Below are positions 19,663 to 31,915 of a stretch of 64,000 nt of DNA, in pieces. The stretch is taken from the NCBI GenBank assembly GCA_947095535.1, contig OX352772.1, positions 109,737,256 through 109,801,255 of the forward strand, given 5' to 3'. Each line of letters opens with the position of its first letter. The first letter of the stretch is position 1. Made by a program: the position numbers and the translations under genes. Under the pieces are notes generated by a model. That model did no database searches. It saw only the letters and a program-made list of their open reading frames with translations, and was not told the origin of the DNA. Source of the DNA: Poecilobothrus nobilitatus (Eukaryota; Arthropoda; Insecta; Diptera; Dolichopodidae).

Positions 19663-20987
19663 ATTAAAAAAAAAAAAAAAATAATATTTTGAATTGCTTT
19701 TTTTTTTGATGACTTTATTTTTGATTTGATATTAACAATAATAAATAACAATTTGTTATCTTAATTTTGTTTTTGTTTTTATTTGTAACATTTTTTCTCT
19801 TTTTTTTTTATTTTGAACTTAAAACCGGTTTATTTTTGTTTACTTAAAATATAAATATGTATTTTTTTTTTTTCTTTTTGTTTTTTATTTTCTGTACTAT
19901 TATATGAAGGCATAACAATCGTATTTTTTTTTTTTTTTTTTTTTTTTAATTTATTACAATTAAAATTTGTAAGAGCACTTAAATTTGCTTCTTCTCTCCG
20001 TAAAGGTTCTAAATGAACTCTAATGCAAATAAACTAACAATTATATTTGTTTTTTATTATAAAGAAATTTAATAATTAATAACATGAAAAATGTACATCG
20101 AAGTATTTACAAATTTTGTTCTTTAATTTCGTTTAATAAATAATACTTTTTATAGCATTGCACGAGTTTAAAATAAATTCATGATTTTTTTAATTTTAAC
20201 TAGTTCTTGCTTTTTATGAACAAAATCATAATAATATTATTTATAAGAAAATAATAAATTTTGTGAACCTCGTTTTATATTAAACTTATTTATAATTTTA
20301 TTCAATTATGTCATTTTTATGAACAGGACGGCAGTCAAAAATGGGAAAAATTTCATAAATTATTTCATATTGTGTACCTACATTTTTTTCAGTATATTTA
20401 TTGTCATATGAAGAGTTTTGTTCTTATAAGAAAGCTTATCAATCAGCGGCCATATTATTGAGATCTTCTTTATTTTTCTCAATCTTAACCCTTATGTTAT
20501 TAAGTAATTTTATTAAATAAAAAAATATGAAAAAGTATTTATTGTAAAAATTATTAAATTAAAATTATTAAAACGCAAAATTATAGCTTAAGTTCAATAT
20601 AACTTAGCTTTAATTGAAATTTATTTGTACTATTACATTTGGTTTTACTCAAATTATCAGATATATGGTTAAAAGTAGAATAATAAGACTCTAAAGGGTT
20701 AAAAAATAATTATTTAAATTTAGATTATTTTTAGTGCGCGTTACTTTTTTTCGACCTAAAATGCTTACTTTTATTAATAAAATTTCAATGGCAGTATAAT
20801 TTTGGCTTATATTCTTGACGAAAAAGTTATTTTAGTTTCCTATAACTTTATGTTCATATTAAATTCTTACATATGTACTTATTTATGATATTAAACACAC
20901 ACATATAATTAATCATACATATTATACTTTGCTTAATCGCCACAATAATTCTAAAAAATAAAACGGATACATTTATATTATAATATG
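19663..20987. other. AT-rich interval, no gene
   Basis: Contains long homopolymers (A16 near 19,667; T over 20 near 19,925-19,946) and no coding signal. It ends at the scaffold gap. The phrase aaaattattaaattaaaattattaaaacgcaaaatta near 20,548-20,583 is a small internal repeat. Confidence 0.5.
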
Positions 20988-21187
20988 NNNNNNNNNNNNN
21001 NNNNNNNNNNNNNNNNNNNNNNNNNNNNNNNNNNNNNNNNNNNNNNNNNNNNNNNNNNNNNNNNNNNNNNNNNNNNNNNNNNNNNNNNNNNNNNNNNNNN
21101 NNNNNNNNNNNNNNNNNNNNNNNNNNNNNNNNNNNNNNNNNNNNNNNNNNNNNNNNNNNNNNNNNNNNNNNNNNNNNNNNNNNNNNN
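20988..21187. other. Assembly gap of 200 N
   Basis: Exactly 200 undetermined bases, a common fixed-size placeholder, so the true distance is unknown. The gap sits where the transposon higher-order repeat begins, which explains why the assembler stopped. Confidence 0.95.
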
Positions 21188-21323
21188 GAGCTGAAGCCTC
21201 AATTGAACATCACGGGAGTCTCACAGTCTTTTAGAGTGCGGACCCTCTAAAAGCTTTTTAAAAGATCTTTCACCCCTCACGAAAAGAAAAAAAAAAAAAT
21301 TTTTGTTATTATTATTATTATTA

Positions 21324-21356
<33 letters not shown>
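21188..21356. repeat. Short unique stretch and TTA microsatellite
   Basis: About 100 bp of comparatively GC-rich sequence containing a small fold (gaccctctaaaag / cttttagagtgcgg type) is followed by an A13 run and (TTA)n with occasional TTG, 21,301-21,356, which leads straight into a family-A unit. Confidence 0.6.
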
Positions 21357-21357
<1 letters not shown>

Positions 21358-21808
21358 ATTTCAGAGACATAAATCAAACGCGAAGGAACATCACTGTACA
21401 AAATTTAAAGGTTCTATCTTAGTTGGTTTTGGAGATAATCTCATCTCGTTCGAGCGCGAAGGAACATCATTGTACAAAATTTAAAGTTCTATCTTTGTTG
21501 GTTTTGGAGTTAATCTCGTTTGCTCCGGAATCATTCGGAAGCTTCCAGAATCCGAACCCATGGACCGATTTTGTTAAGATCCGAATTTAGCCTTCCTTTC
21601 ATAATTAGTAACTTACTGTATAAATTTCATCAAGATAGCTTTATTAGTTTTTGAGTTATCGTGCGAACGGACGGACATCGTTAAATCGACTCAGGAGGTG
21701 ACCCTGATTCAGAATATATATACATGTCCATATCTAATTCGCTTCCTTTTGGTGGTTACAAACACCATACCAAAGTTATTATACCCTATACTTTAGGTGT
21801 AGGGTATA
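21357..21808 (+). mobile_element. Family-A element, 3' part (copy B)
   Basis: Holds part of the minisatellite (ggagataatctc at 21,433 and a shortened unit 75 bp on), the GGAC-containing tail (gtgcgaacggacggacatcg) and the terminal hairpin taccctatac...gtgtagggta. The 5' part is lost or lies in the gap. Confidence 0.75.
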
Positions 21809-21810
21809 AT

Positions 21811-21900
21811 AATATTATAAGCAGAGTGACAGGTTATGAACATACTAACGGTTCGTACGGGTCTCTAAGAGTTGACAAAGGCAACTGTATTCTTCCTTGT
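21811..21900 (+). repeat. ~95-bp boundary motif, copy 1
   Basis: Reads agagtgacaggtta...ggttcgtacgggt.tctaagagttgacaaaggcaactgtattcttcc. Other copies are at about 25,352-25,437 (+), 31,820-31,915 (+), 46,377-46,470 (-) and 51,985-52,080 (-). It contains a small stem (agttg-acaaagg-caact) and lies at the edge of both family-A and family-B elements. No tRNA or snoRNA feature is seen. Confidence 0.7.
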
Positions 21901-23010
21901 TTTTTCTGTTATGTGCAGTATTAGTTTTTGCTAAAATAAAGAAAATTCTTGCAAACGTTTGCGGCTTTTGTATAATTTCTCTTAAAAATATATATGTACT
22001 TATAAAAAAAGGAAAGTAAATTTTCAAATTGTACTAGGTTAAATCAATCGTAATCAATTTTTGCATACAAAAACTGAAAGTTTTTAAATTCTTTCTTATA
22101 TATGTAGCTAATTTCGTAAATTTGACAGTTGTACTAAATATCAAACTAAGTAACAAACTAAATCCTTTCAATAATAGTAAATTACAAATTATATAGGGAA
22201 ATTAAATTAAGCATTTTATTAATATTGTGCAAACAACAACATTTAATTGTAAAATTGTAAATATTGTATAAGTTAACAAGACATTAACACATTAATAATG
22301 GAATATTTTCATTGTAAACAAAAATTATATTTTTCCTTGACCTCGAACTTGAAATATCATGTTATATTTCTTCTTCATTAGCATTTAAGTATTTGAATAA
22401 GACTACTATAAAAAATTATCACCAATGTAAATAAATACTTTCAAACAAAAAAGTTGTATATTGACACCTTAAAAAAAATAAATAAAAATCAGTTATCTCC
22501 ACCACAGAACCGACCTCTGCTATTCGAAAAGTATAAACCCCAAATTCTTAGACTTTTTATATAATAATTTATGTCGAAGCAAAATAAATTCTAATAATTT
22601 AACATAATTTTTTTTATGCAATACCATTCAAAGAAATAGTAAAAATGTTATCTACATTTATACATCTATACATGACGCTTAGATGATTTTTTTTTTCATT
22701 CAAAAATATTAGAAGTAAAAAATAATAAAAACTGGAAACAAATACAAAACAAACATAAGACTAATATTGAATCTACTAACAAAAACTTTACAGTTTGAAT
22801 TTTGCTTCATCAACAAGAGAAATAATATGCATAGATATATATATATAAATTTTTGGAGATATTAAAAAAAAACAAAAAAATTTGACGAAAAACGGAATGT
22901 TTATAATTTGTTTATGCTGTTTCTTGGCCAAAACGGAAGTACACTGCAAGCTAGGTGGAGTGTAACAAGAAACACTATAAAGTAAGAAGAATTATCTTTT
23001 AAATATCGTC
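21901..23010 (+). repeat. Unit-1 spacer block, non-coding
   Basis: AT-rich block present in all four higher-order units (compare 31,916, 45,862 and 51,472). It includes gttatgtgcagtattagttt at the start and gcaagctaggtggagtgtaac near 22,945. No gene seen. Confidence 0.6.
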
Positions 23011-23752
23011 GCCTCAGAAAATTATTGTTGTATGTAGCAAAACATAGTTAGTGTTAAATCAACTTTGAAGTTTTAAAGAGGTGCTAAAACCGTACGGTAG
23101 AATGCTTTTAAACTTAATACCCCTATTGGTGTGTGAAGAGAGAAACCAGATGCAAATTTTCTAATCCGTGCCGCAAAATTGTACACATTTAACTTACGGT
23201 TTTAATAGAAATTACATCCAAACCTTTTTAGGAGCGAAACATATTTTGCAAATCTAAATTTACATTATTTTAATAGGTTAGGTAATACATTTACTAATTC
23301 TCTGTAATCAGTTCTTTAACTAGTGCGGAACTAGTTTGATTTTCTACTAGAATATTATAAAATATAATATAAATGTATTGTATACATACGAAACTGAACA
23401 TATACAATAATAAATCATATTAAATATGCAAAAGTGGTAAAAAAATAAAAAATTTTGTGCTGCAAAAAAGATAACATACAACAATAATTTACTGACATTT
23501 TAAGAAAAGTAAGTTTTCTGACAAGTAAGAAAATTTGTTGTATGTAATAAAATTTTTTCACATACAATAAAATGCATACTCATATTGATCAGAAACTGAT
23601 ACATACAACATAAGTCATACCAGATATCCTTAAAACGGTAAGAGATAGCGAAAAACGGACAATACCATTAAAAAGAGAACAAAATAAAACTTAAAAAACC
23701 GTTAAAAACAAAAATTCAAAAACTTTCACATACAACAATGATTTTCTGAGGC
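23011..23752. mobile_element. Family-T element with 25-bp terminal inverted repeats
   Basis: The left end gcctcagaaaattattgttg(tatgt) and right end (acata)caacaatgattttctgaggc are inverted with one mismatch over 25 bp, enclosing 742 bp. The inner phrase tacatacaaca/ttgttgtatgta recurs at least five times in both directions, like subterminal transposase sites. There is no ORF, so it would be a non-autonomous DNA transposon. I could not define a target-site duplication. Confidence 0.6.
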
Positions 23753-24043
23753 AACCATATAATGTTGAAAAATTATTACTTCACTATTAACCAATGTTTT
23801 TTTATTTTCATGATGTTCTTTTGGTGTGCGCCGGCCGAGTTAACGTTGAATTATTGATAGGTAACCATTTTGAATTTTTTGTATTATATTCACCTTTCTT
23901 TTCTTTTGAGTTTCTTTTTAGGTTGCAACAGTGTAACAAAGAATGGTGATGATGAACGACGAACTTAGCTGCCCCAGCCTTGGATAAAAGCGCGCGATCT
24001 CATGCAGACGTGATGAACCTGTAAGCTTGGTAGTTTCGAGGTG
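23753..24043 (+). repeat. Unit spacer between family T and family B
   Basis: Shared only with 35,542-35,830 (unit 2), e.g. ggttgcaacagt.taacaaagaatgg. It holds the most GC-rich phrase of the block (gccggccgagttaacg; aaagcgcgcgatctcatg). No gene seen. Confidence 0.5.
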
Positions 24044-25437
24044 ACATATGTCCGTCCGCCCGTCAGCACGCTAACTCAAAAACTAAGAAAGCTATCTTGA
24101 AATTTACACAAAATATTCTGGGAGTAATTTGTAGGTCCCCTATTTGTTTTTGGTTGAGTTTGGACCAAAACTTTTACATCCCCACATTTTTTTTGAAATA
24201 GAGCTATGAAATTTTGACTGCTGATAGATCTCACAAAAATATTAATTTTATTTTAAATAACTTTTTTTTGTAGCCCCACCCGTTACGGAGCTACAGCTCC
24301 CCAAAGTTTCAAAAAAGCTCTATATTTAAATTGTTATAGCACAAGTTGTATAAGGTATATCTTCATTTTGAAAACGCCAAACGATTACTACTTTTATTAG
24401 CTTTAAAAGTATATATACAATAAATATATATTTGTGGCATACGGTGTCTTAATTTACCGTTATACGAAACTAAAATTTTGCAAAATCCTTTAACCCTTCT
24501 ATCTTCTAATCGGTTTAAGTTGGAAACTTGAAATTTTGACAGAAGTTAGATCTTTGAAAATAAGTTTTTTTGTATCAACCCCCGTTTAGGAGCTGTAAGG
24601 GGTCAAAAACTGAAAATTTCCTATTTTTAAACACCTGTAACTTGAACACCTGTTAAAATTTTTTTGAAGTAATACACAAAAATTAAAGCTTCAACATTAT
24701 ACTCTTATTTCTGTTAACAACTTTTTTTAATAATATAGGGTTACTTTATAATTGACGAAAGTGTTACTTGATTTTTTCAAATTTTCTAACAAATTTCTTC
24801 AACAAATTTTTTGCATTTTGTTTTACTCGATAATTTGAAATTGTTGAGGATATAATGCGTAGTACAAAAAAATGTAAATAAATAAACAACATAACGGTTA
24901 CTTGAAGAATTTTTATTTATATGATATTGATATATATATACATACTTATATAATATCATGTTTATTTACATATCGTATATGTCACCAGTGAATGAATGAT
25001 AAGAGTATAGATATAATATACATCGCCGTATTTACATACATATATGTATTTTATTGTACTTATAAGAAATTATTCTGTCAATGGAATATTTAAATATAAT
25101 ATAATATAATACTTAAAATTATATTTACTATTTTGTACTAAGTAAATTTAATATACATTTACCGCTTAGTATTAAATGGTACTATAGAATATTTGAAAAA
25201 GTTTTGGATTAATAATCGTTATGTGGAAGGTTAGAATCTGCTTTTGAAGAACATACATATAAACATATAGTTTGAATATATGTATAGTACTAGAAATTAT
25301 AAAATTCACCCAAATTATTTTAAAATACTAAAATATTAAAAAAATAATATTGTAAGCAGAGTGACAGGTTGTGAACATACTAACGGTTCGTACGGGTATC
25401 TAAGAGTTGACAAAGGCAACTATATTCTTCCTCGTTT
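24044..25437 (+). mobile_element. Family-B repeat, + orientation (unit 1)
   Basis: Starts with the reverse complement of the family tail (gtccgtccgcccgtcagcacgctaac) and ends with the boundary motif at 25,352-25,437. Inside are the phrases ttacggagctacagctcc and aacacctgtaact. It lies in the opposite orientation to the copies at 46,373 and 51,985. Non-coding. Confidence 0.7.
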
Positions 25438-25445
25438 TTAATATT

Positions 25446-26042
25446 TTTAGATAACCTGGACTTTCCGTTTGTTGCGTTAGTGAAGCGTGGCAGCGCAATT
25501 GTGTTGTTTTTAAGCTTTTGGATTAGGTTGTTTTTGTATTTATTTTGATTCATGTTGTTGTGTTTGTACGTGGTATAGATGTTGCGGTTATAGTATAAAC
25601 GAGTTTTTAAAAAAAATTAATAATGTAAATCAACTAACAATAAATTGATTCTAAAAATCTAATAAAAAATAAATTGATTCTAAACATCTTTCAAAACGTA
25701 TAGAAAATATAAGTCTTTACAAACTTGTGTTCCTAAAAGTATAAATAACAAAAACTATTTAAACAGTTTTTAGTAAAATTAAAGGGATTGGGGAACAAGG
25801 TCAGAATCCAAATTTATTTTTAAGTTACACATATTTTCTCAATAAGAGTCATACATTAAAAATTGCTGTTGGATTTGACTGTGAGTCATGTGAAGCTTTA
25901 AGTATATTTCACCGTATTGGTAAAAAGGCAATTGTCTTAAAATATCATGAATGGAATAAATTTTATTACGAATTTAACAAAAAACTCAATTAGCAGACAA
26001 TAAAAGATATTTATTTATATACAAAAAAGAAAAAAAAAGTAT
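25446..26042 (+). repeat. Block 3' of the Gypsy LTR with a disabled copy of the 68-codon ORF
   Basis: Begins ctggactttccgtttgttgc after tttttag. The ORF copy at 25,787-25,993 has ATT in place of the ATG but is open throughout and differs from the other copies by only a few residues. See the entries at 36,283, 49,482 and 55,112. Confidence 0.6.
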
Positions 26043-26532
26043 TGTTGCGTGTTTGTCGGTTCGTAATTATTTTTCTGTTTTCCAATAAATAATAACATTT
26101 TAACTTTACTTTATCTTTTCGGTTTATTCGATCTTAACTTTATCACATCCAAATTATAACTCTATTCTATTTACAGAAATTGGCGATATTTATACAAAAT
26201 TTGTTATATTCTAGAACATTGAATGTTCCTTTACATTTCTCTAGAAAACTTATTACTAATACTAATACAAAATATAATGTTATGTTAATATAATGTTAAC
26301 GTTACTATTATTCTTAAAGCTAATATTATTTATTTCACTTATATTTCTAAATAGTTTTAGATTATTTCTATTATGTTCTAGATTTTTCCTTTTCCAGATT
26401 GTTCTATTTACAACAGCTAATATTATTTATTTCACTTATATTTCTATTTAACTTTATATTATTCTTCCTATGTTCTAGATTATTCCAGATTGTTCTATTT
26501 ACTACTTTTCCAGATTGTTTTATTTACAATAT
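26043..26532 (-). repeat. Gypsy LTR, unit 1
   Basis: In + orientation it starts TGTTGCGTGTTTGTCGG and should end CAACA. This copy has mutated to CAATA. Beside it on the element side is the polypurine tract aagaagggga (minus strand), confirming that this is the 3' LTR of a minus-strand element. It contains AATAAA-type signals and near-repeats of the phrase tctagattattcc. Confidence 0.7.
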
Positions 26533-28097
26533 TATCCCCTTCTTAAGACTGTTCGTCCCGAAAAGTAGGTGCATCTCGATCTTCTTCTCCGAAGTAGGTA
26601 GTCAATCTGTCCAAGTGAACTATTTTAAATTTACCATAACTACCGCGTTGTATACTACCTCTCTGGTTCTAATAACTGCTGTGTAAGGGACTTTCCAGTG
26701 CTGATCTAGTTTAGGACTTCGAGCTTTTCGTTCTTTTTGGATGGTAGAACCAAACCAAATCGTTTTCTTGAAATCCTGCTGAGTTAGCCATGCAAAGTTC
26801 TGATTTTGATCACTTGCAATATGTTACATATTTCTTGAAATGTTTGGGATTCGAAGTTTCTTCTTTGATCTGAATGCAATTCACATTTAACCCCAAATCT
26901 GCTAATTCCATCATTTATTAATTCATCAGCTATTGTTGTTACCACTTGGTTAGGTAAACCGTATGCTTCTAGTTATTTACTGAAATAATCCATTACCAAT
27001 AGCATATATCGGTTGCCAGAATCATTGATCGGCAAAGGTCCTCTACATCAATAGCAATTATTTCAAATCGAGCGCCTATCAAATATTTTTGTAATTCGCT
27101 GCTACTTCTTGTACATTCTTGCAGTACATTCGGTGCATTTATGGCACCAAGTTTCTACATCTTCTCTCATATGTAAAGAATAAAACCTTTGCAGGATTTT
27201 ATCTAATTTTTTATTTACGCCAATGGTGAGATCGACAATGTCTGCTACCAAAAAGATATGAGGAAATACAGTGTTATCGCTCAACCAAATATTCAGTTTT
27301 ACTTCGCCATACACTTGAACATTTTTGCCTGTTGCTGTTTTGTGCAACAAGATCGTGTTTTATAATTGATCTAGTAATACCTGTGTCGATTGTAATGTGA
27401 CAGTTGATATTGTCCACTTTTCCTTTCACTATCATACTGCTATTGTTTCGACTTGTATGTTCAACTTTAACAGTTTGTTTGGCCACTCCAGTTACAAACC
27501 AATTTCTGACCCCTGACGTTGGTTTCCGTTAGTTTTCCGGCTGTTGGTTGACCTGTGCTAATTTATTACATCTCTTCTCTTTTTGTGCTTCACGTTCTAC
27601 CTCCACTCTCTTTCTCTTCCTGCAGTCTCGTTGTAAATGGCTGTTGTTATTACAATACCAGCATATAAATATTTTGGTCCTTTTTCCAAATTTTAAAAGA
27701 TTGACTTTATTACAACAACACTCTTCAACACTTACATGACGTACTCTTGTAATACTTCGTGTTGCGCTTTTAGCTGATTCGTCGGCAAAAGCAAATCCCA
27801 AAGCGTCAGCAGTTGTTTACCTCCCTGCTAATCTTAAAGCTTGTTGCAGATGCCTATCAGCAATGGCATTTAATAAAGATTCTGTAGCAGGTTCATTTAG
27901 AAATTCGCAACTTGTGTTCGTATATGAAAGATGTGCAAGCCTCTCAATATCAAGCTTGAGTTGTTGTAATGATTCTCCATTCCTTTATATTCGATTTCTT
28001 ATTTGAATTTTGTAAACTTGTTCCATGTGGTCGTTGCTAAATCGAAGTTCCATTACTTCAACTACTTTATCAAAATTCGACTGTTCTTCCCTTGGTA
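26533..28097 (-). pseudogene. Degenerate Ty3/Gypsy gag-protease-integrase, RT deleted (unit 1)
   Basis: In minus-strand order: gag tail with zinc knuckle (27,801-27,529; CWYCNNNSHLQRDC), protease (27,486-27,274; CHITIDTG with the catalytic DTG), and an in-frame join to the integrase zinc domain (27,350-27,102; SLHMREDVETWC). Below 27,100 the integrase core is badly broken, and near 26,790 several hundred bases present in unit 2 are missing. The RT and RNase H are absent, so this is a non-autonomous deletion derivative. The 5' end is cut at about 28,097, where family-B sequence begins. Confidence 0.75.
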
Positions 28098-29384
28098 TAT
28101 CTTCAATTTGAAAACACCAAACAATTACTACTGCTTTTATTAGCTTTAAAAATATATATACAATAAATATGTACTTGTAACTTACGTTGTCTTAATTTAC
28201 CGTTACACGCAACTTAAATTTTGAAAAATTCCTGACTCCTATTATCTTCCAAACGGTTTAAGTTAGAAACTTGAAATTTTGAAAGAAGTTAGGCCTTTGA
28301 AAATAAGTATGAGTCATTTCAGAAAATATTTTTCTATCGCCCCCTGTTTCGGATCTGTATGGGGTCAAAAACTGAAAAATTCTGTACTTTTAAAGACTTG
28401 TAACTTAGTCACCTGTACGCATTTTACTTCGGCCAGATATAAAAATTAAATATCCAGTAATATATTTTTACGTTTGCTAAGTACAGTCTCCCAAAAGAGC
28501 CCTATTTTCAGATGTATATAACTCAGGCTCTGCGTAGTAGTTTTACAATCTGAAAACACTAAAAGACCGCAAATTTTGTTATCTCCATAAAGCAATATCA
28601 AAATTATGCAATATTTTGTAATTTACTATTTAAATTTACCGTTGTGTGAAAACCACATTTTGCATGAAATTTCTTTTTTCATAATTCCGGCACGCCTTTA
28701 TTTTTAGTCATCTGTAACTTAAGCAGCTGTACAAATTTTTCTGCGGCGAGACATAATGAGACATAAAAATTGAAGCTCCAGTAATATATTTTTACGTTTG
28801 TTAACGGTTTTTCTTAGTTATTTAAGGTTCCGGACTTACAGCCCCTCAAAATTTCAAAAAAGTTATATTTTCACATATTTTTTTATTACAAAAAATCTCT
28901 TAAATTTTGTTAAATTTTCAATTTTTGTGCAAGTCACAATTCTCAACAGTTTGTAATGTGTTTTGGAAAAGTGGGATTTTAAAAAAAGTTGGTTTACATT
29001 CTACCTTGTGTGCATTTTTTTTATTCGATAATTTGAAATTGTTAAATTGTAAAATTTGAAAAAATGGCTTGAAGAATTTATATTTATATGATATTAGTAT
29101 ACATACTTATATAACTCATGTTTATTTACATTTCGTATATGTCACTGTTGAATGAATGATATATAATACATAAGCTTAGTATAAATTATTATACATTTGC
29201 CGCTTAGTATTCAATGGTACTATAGCATATTTGGAAAAGTTATAAATGGAAGGTTAGAATCTGCTTTTGAAGAATGTATAACATATAGTTTGAATATAAG
29301 TACAACCCATAGTTGTAGAAGTTATAAAATTCATCAAAATTATTTTAAAATACTAAAAAATAAAAAAAAATAAGTAAATGTAAC
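28098..29384 (+). mobile_element. Family-B-type repeat fused to the Gypsy fragment
   Basis: Starts abruptly in cttggtat|atcttcaatttgaaaa, the same junction seen at 38,946 and 42,617. It is made of loosely repeated ~300-480-bp phrases (cctgtaactta; ccagtaatatattttacg; ttcataattccggcacgcc). It continues to the A-rich lead-in of the next family-A element. Non-coding. Confidence 0.65.
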
Positions 29385-31817
29385 AGTCGATGTCGATGCA
29401 ACCGACTTATTAATACCCTACACCTGAATATTTCGAATTAAATTAAAAATCCATAAGGTTTTTGGCAGCTGCTTTAACTTTTTTCCTTTTCTGTCTTATT
29501 CAACTCGAATTTCAGGAACGTAAAAGAAGCATCCTCTTGGGATGCATCAAAGGTTTCAACTTTGTAAAAAATTTTAAATTTTATCTTTATTAATTTCGAA
29601 GATTGTTAGTCCTTGGGAGGTGTGTGTCAGGTAACCGAATTGCCACTCCAATTCATCGAATCCATCTCAGGAACATAAAGAAAACATTCCAGAACACCAT
29701 TGCACTAAGTTTAAAGGTTCTACTTTTGTTGATTTTGGAGATATGCTCGTTGCTCTTGTGCCCGTCCGGAAGTTTCCAAAATACGAACCCATGGTTCAAA
29801 TTCTTTCAAATGTCAGTTTCCAATTTTACAGAAAAGGAAACATAACAGAACACTCTTGTACTAAAAATAAAGGTTCTATCTTTGTTGGTTGTGGAGATAT
29901 ACTCGTTTGCTCTGGGGCTCGTTTGGAACTTCCAAGATCCGAACCCATGAACCAAATCCTTTCAAATTTCAGAGACTTAAATAAAATATGAAATAACACC
30001 ACTCTGCCAAATTTAGAGATTATATCTTAGTTGGTTTTGAAGATAATCTCATTTGCGCTGATGCTCGTTCGGAAGCTTCCAAAAGCCAAACGCATGGACC
30101 AAATCCTCTTAAATTTCAGAGACATAAATCGAACGGGACGGAACATCATTGTACAAAATTTAAAGGTTCTATCTTTGTTGATTTTGGAGATAATCTCGTT
30201 TGCTCTGGGGCTCGTTCAGAAGCTTCCAAAATCCGAACCCATGAACCAAATCCTCTCAAATTTCAGAAACATAAATCAAACATGAAGGAACACCATTCTG
30301 CCGAATTTAAAGGTTATATCTTTGTTGCTTTTGGAGATAATATCATTTGCTCTGGAGCTTGTTCGGAAGCTTTCAAAATCCGAACCCAAGGCCCAAATCC
30401 TCTCAAATTTCAGAGACTTAAATATAACATGAAAGAGCACCATTCTGAAGAATTTAAAGGTTATATCTTTGTTGTTTTTGGATATAATCTCATTTGCTCT
30501 GGTGCTCGTTCGGAAGCTTGCAAAATCGAAACCCATGGACCAAATCCTCTTAAATTTCAGAGACATAAATCGAACGGGATGGAACATCATTGTACAAAAT
30601 TTAAAGGTTCTATCTTTGTTGATTGTGGAGATAATCTCGTTTGCTCTGGGGCTCTTTCGGAAGCTTCCAAAATCCGAACCCATGGACCAAATCCTCTCAC
30701 ATTTTAGAGACTTAAATAAAACATGAAAGAACACCACTCTGTCAAAATTGTAGGGTATATCTCTATTGGTTTTGGAGATAATCTCATTTGCTCTGGTGCT
30801 CGTTCGGAAGATTCCAAAATCCAAACCCATTGACCAAATTCTTTTAAATTTCAGAAACATAAATCAAACGGGAAGGAACATTATTGTACAAAATTTAAAG
30901 GTTCTATCTTTGTTGGTTTTGTAGATAATCTCGTATGCTCTGCGGCTCGTTCGGAAGCTTCCAATATACGAATCCATGCTTTAATTCTTTCAAATGTCAG
31001 TTTCCAATTTTATAGAAAAGGAAACATAACAGCACACTCTTGTACTAAAAAGAAAGGTTCTATTTTTGTTGGTTGTGGAGATATACTCCTTTGCTCTGGG
31101 GCTCGTTCGGAAGCTTCCAAAATCCGAACTCATGGATCAAATTCTCTCAAATTTTAGAGACTTAAATGAAACATGAAAGAACACCACTCTGTTTAATTTG
31201 AAGGTTCTATCTCTCTTGGTTTTGGAGATAATCTCATTTGCTCTGGTGCTCGTTCGGAAGCTTCCAAAATCCAAACCCATGGATCAAATCCTCTTAAATT
31301 TCAGAGACATAAATCAAACGGGAAGGAACATCATTTAACAAAATTTAAAGCTTCCATCTTTGTTGGTTGTGGCGATATACTCCTTTGGTCTGGTGCTTGT
31401 TCGGAAGCTTCCAAAATCCAAATCCATAGACCAAATTCTCTAAAATTTCAGATACATAAATCGAACTGGAAGGAACATCATTGTACAAAATTTAAAGGTT
31501 CTATCTTTATCGATTTTGGAGATAATCTCGTTTGCTCTGGGGCTCGTTCGGAAGCTTCCAGAATCCGAACCCATGGACCGATTTTGTTAAGATCCGATTT
31601 TAGCCTTCCTTTCGTAATTTGTAACCTACTATATAAATTTCATCAAGATATATTTATTAGTTTTTGATTTATCGTGCGAACGGACGGACGGACATCGTTA
31701 AATCGACTGATCCTGATTCAGAATATATATACATTTCCACATCTAATTCGCTTCCTTTTGGTGGTTACAAACACCATACCAAAGTTAATATACCCTATAC
31801 TTTATGTGTAGGGTATA
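29385..31817 (+). mobile_element. Family-A element, full length (copy C)
   Basis: The only copy in the array with both ends: gtcgatgtcgatgcaaccgac..taccctacac on the left, and the GGAC run, tail and hairpin gtgtagggta on the right (2.43 kb). The interior is the 147-bp minisatellite. It closes unit 1 and is followed by the boundary motif of unit 2. Confidence 0.8.
29739..31600 (+). repeat. 147-bp tandem minisatellite
   Basis: The phrase agataatctc (or variant) begins at 30,041, 30,188, 30,335, 30,482, 30,629, 30,776 and 30,923 (exactly 147 apart), then 31,079 (156), 31,226, 31,373 and 31,520 (147 each). Upstream units start at 29,739 and 29,895. Because 147 is 3x49, long open frames run through with a 49-residue period. 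They are not genes. Confidence 0.95.
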
Positions 31818-31819
31818 AT

Positions 31820-31915
31820 AATATTATAAGACGTAGAGTGACAGGTTATGAACATACTAACGGTTCGTACGGGTATCTAAGAGTTGACAAAGGCAACTGT
31901 ATTCTTCCTCGTTTT
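31820..31915 (+). repeat. Boundary motif, copy 3 (start of unit 2)
   Basis: Same ~95-bp motif as at 21,811, with an extra acgt after attataag. Confidence 0.75.

Noticed and set aside
20978..21202. Open frames across the N run
   Set aside because: They are translations of undetermined bases.
21357..21808. Helitron 3' end
   Set aside because: There is a terminal hairpin but no CTRR end, and the inverted ends are atypical for Helitrons.
21811..21900. Possible tRNA or snoRNA in the recurring ~95-bp motif
   Set aside because: No cloverleaf, anticodon arm, A/B-box or C/D-box arrangement could be drawn. Only one 5-bp stem is present.
26399..26686. 95-codon hydrophobic ORF, and copies at 36,905 and 55,735
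   Set aside because: Lies in the LTR and across the polypurine tract on the strand opposite to the Gypsy genes. The T-rich sequence gives Phe/Leu/Ile runs that imitate a membrane protein.
30276..30860. 194-codon minus-strand ORF with 49-residue internal repeats, and similar ORFs at 30,282-30,707, 44,861-45,253, 45,384-45,704, 50,730-51,020 and 51,141-51,464
   Set aside because: They lie wholly inside the 147-bp minisatellite. Its period is a multiple of three, so frames stay open on both strands at once. There is no independent coding signal.
8954..31600. CRISPR-like appearance of regular repeats
   Set aside because: Units are contiguous and 142-147 bp long with no unique spacers of constant length, and the genome is an insect's.
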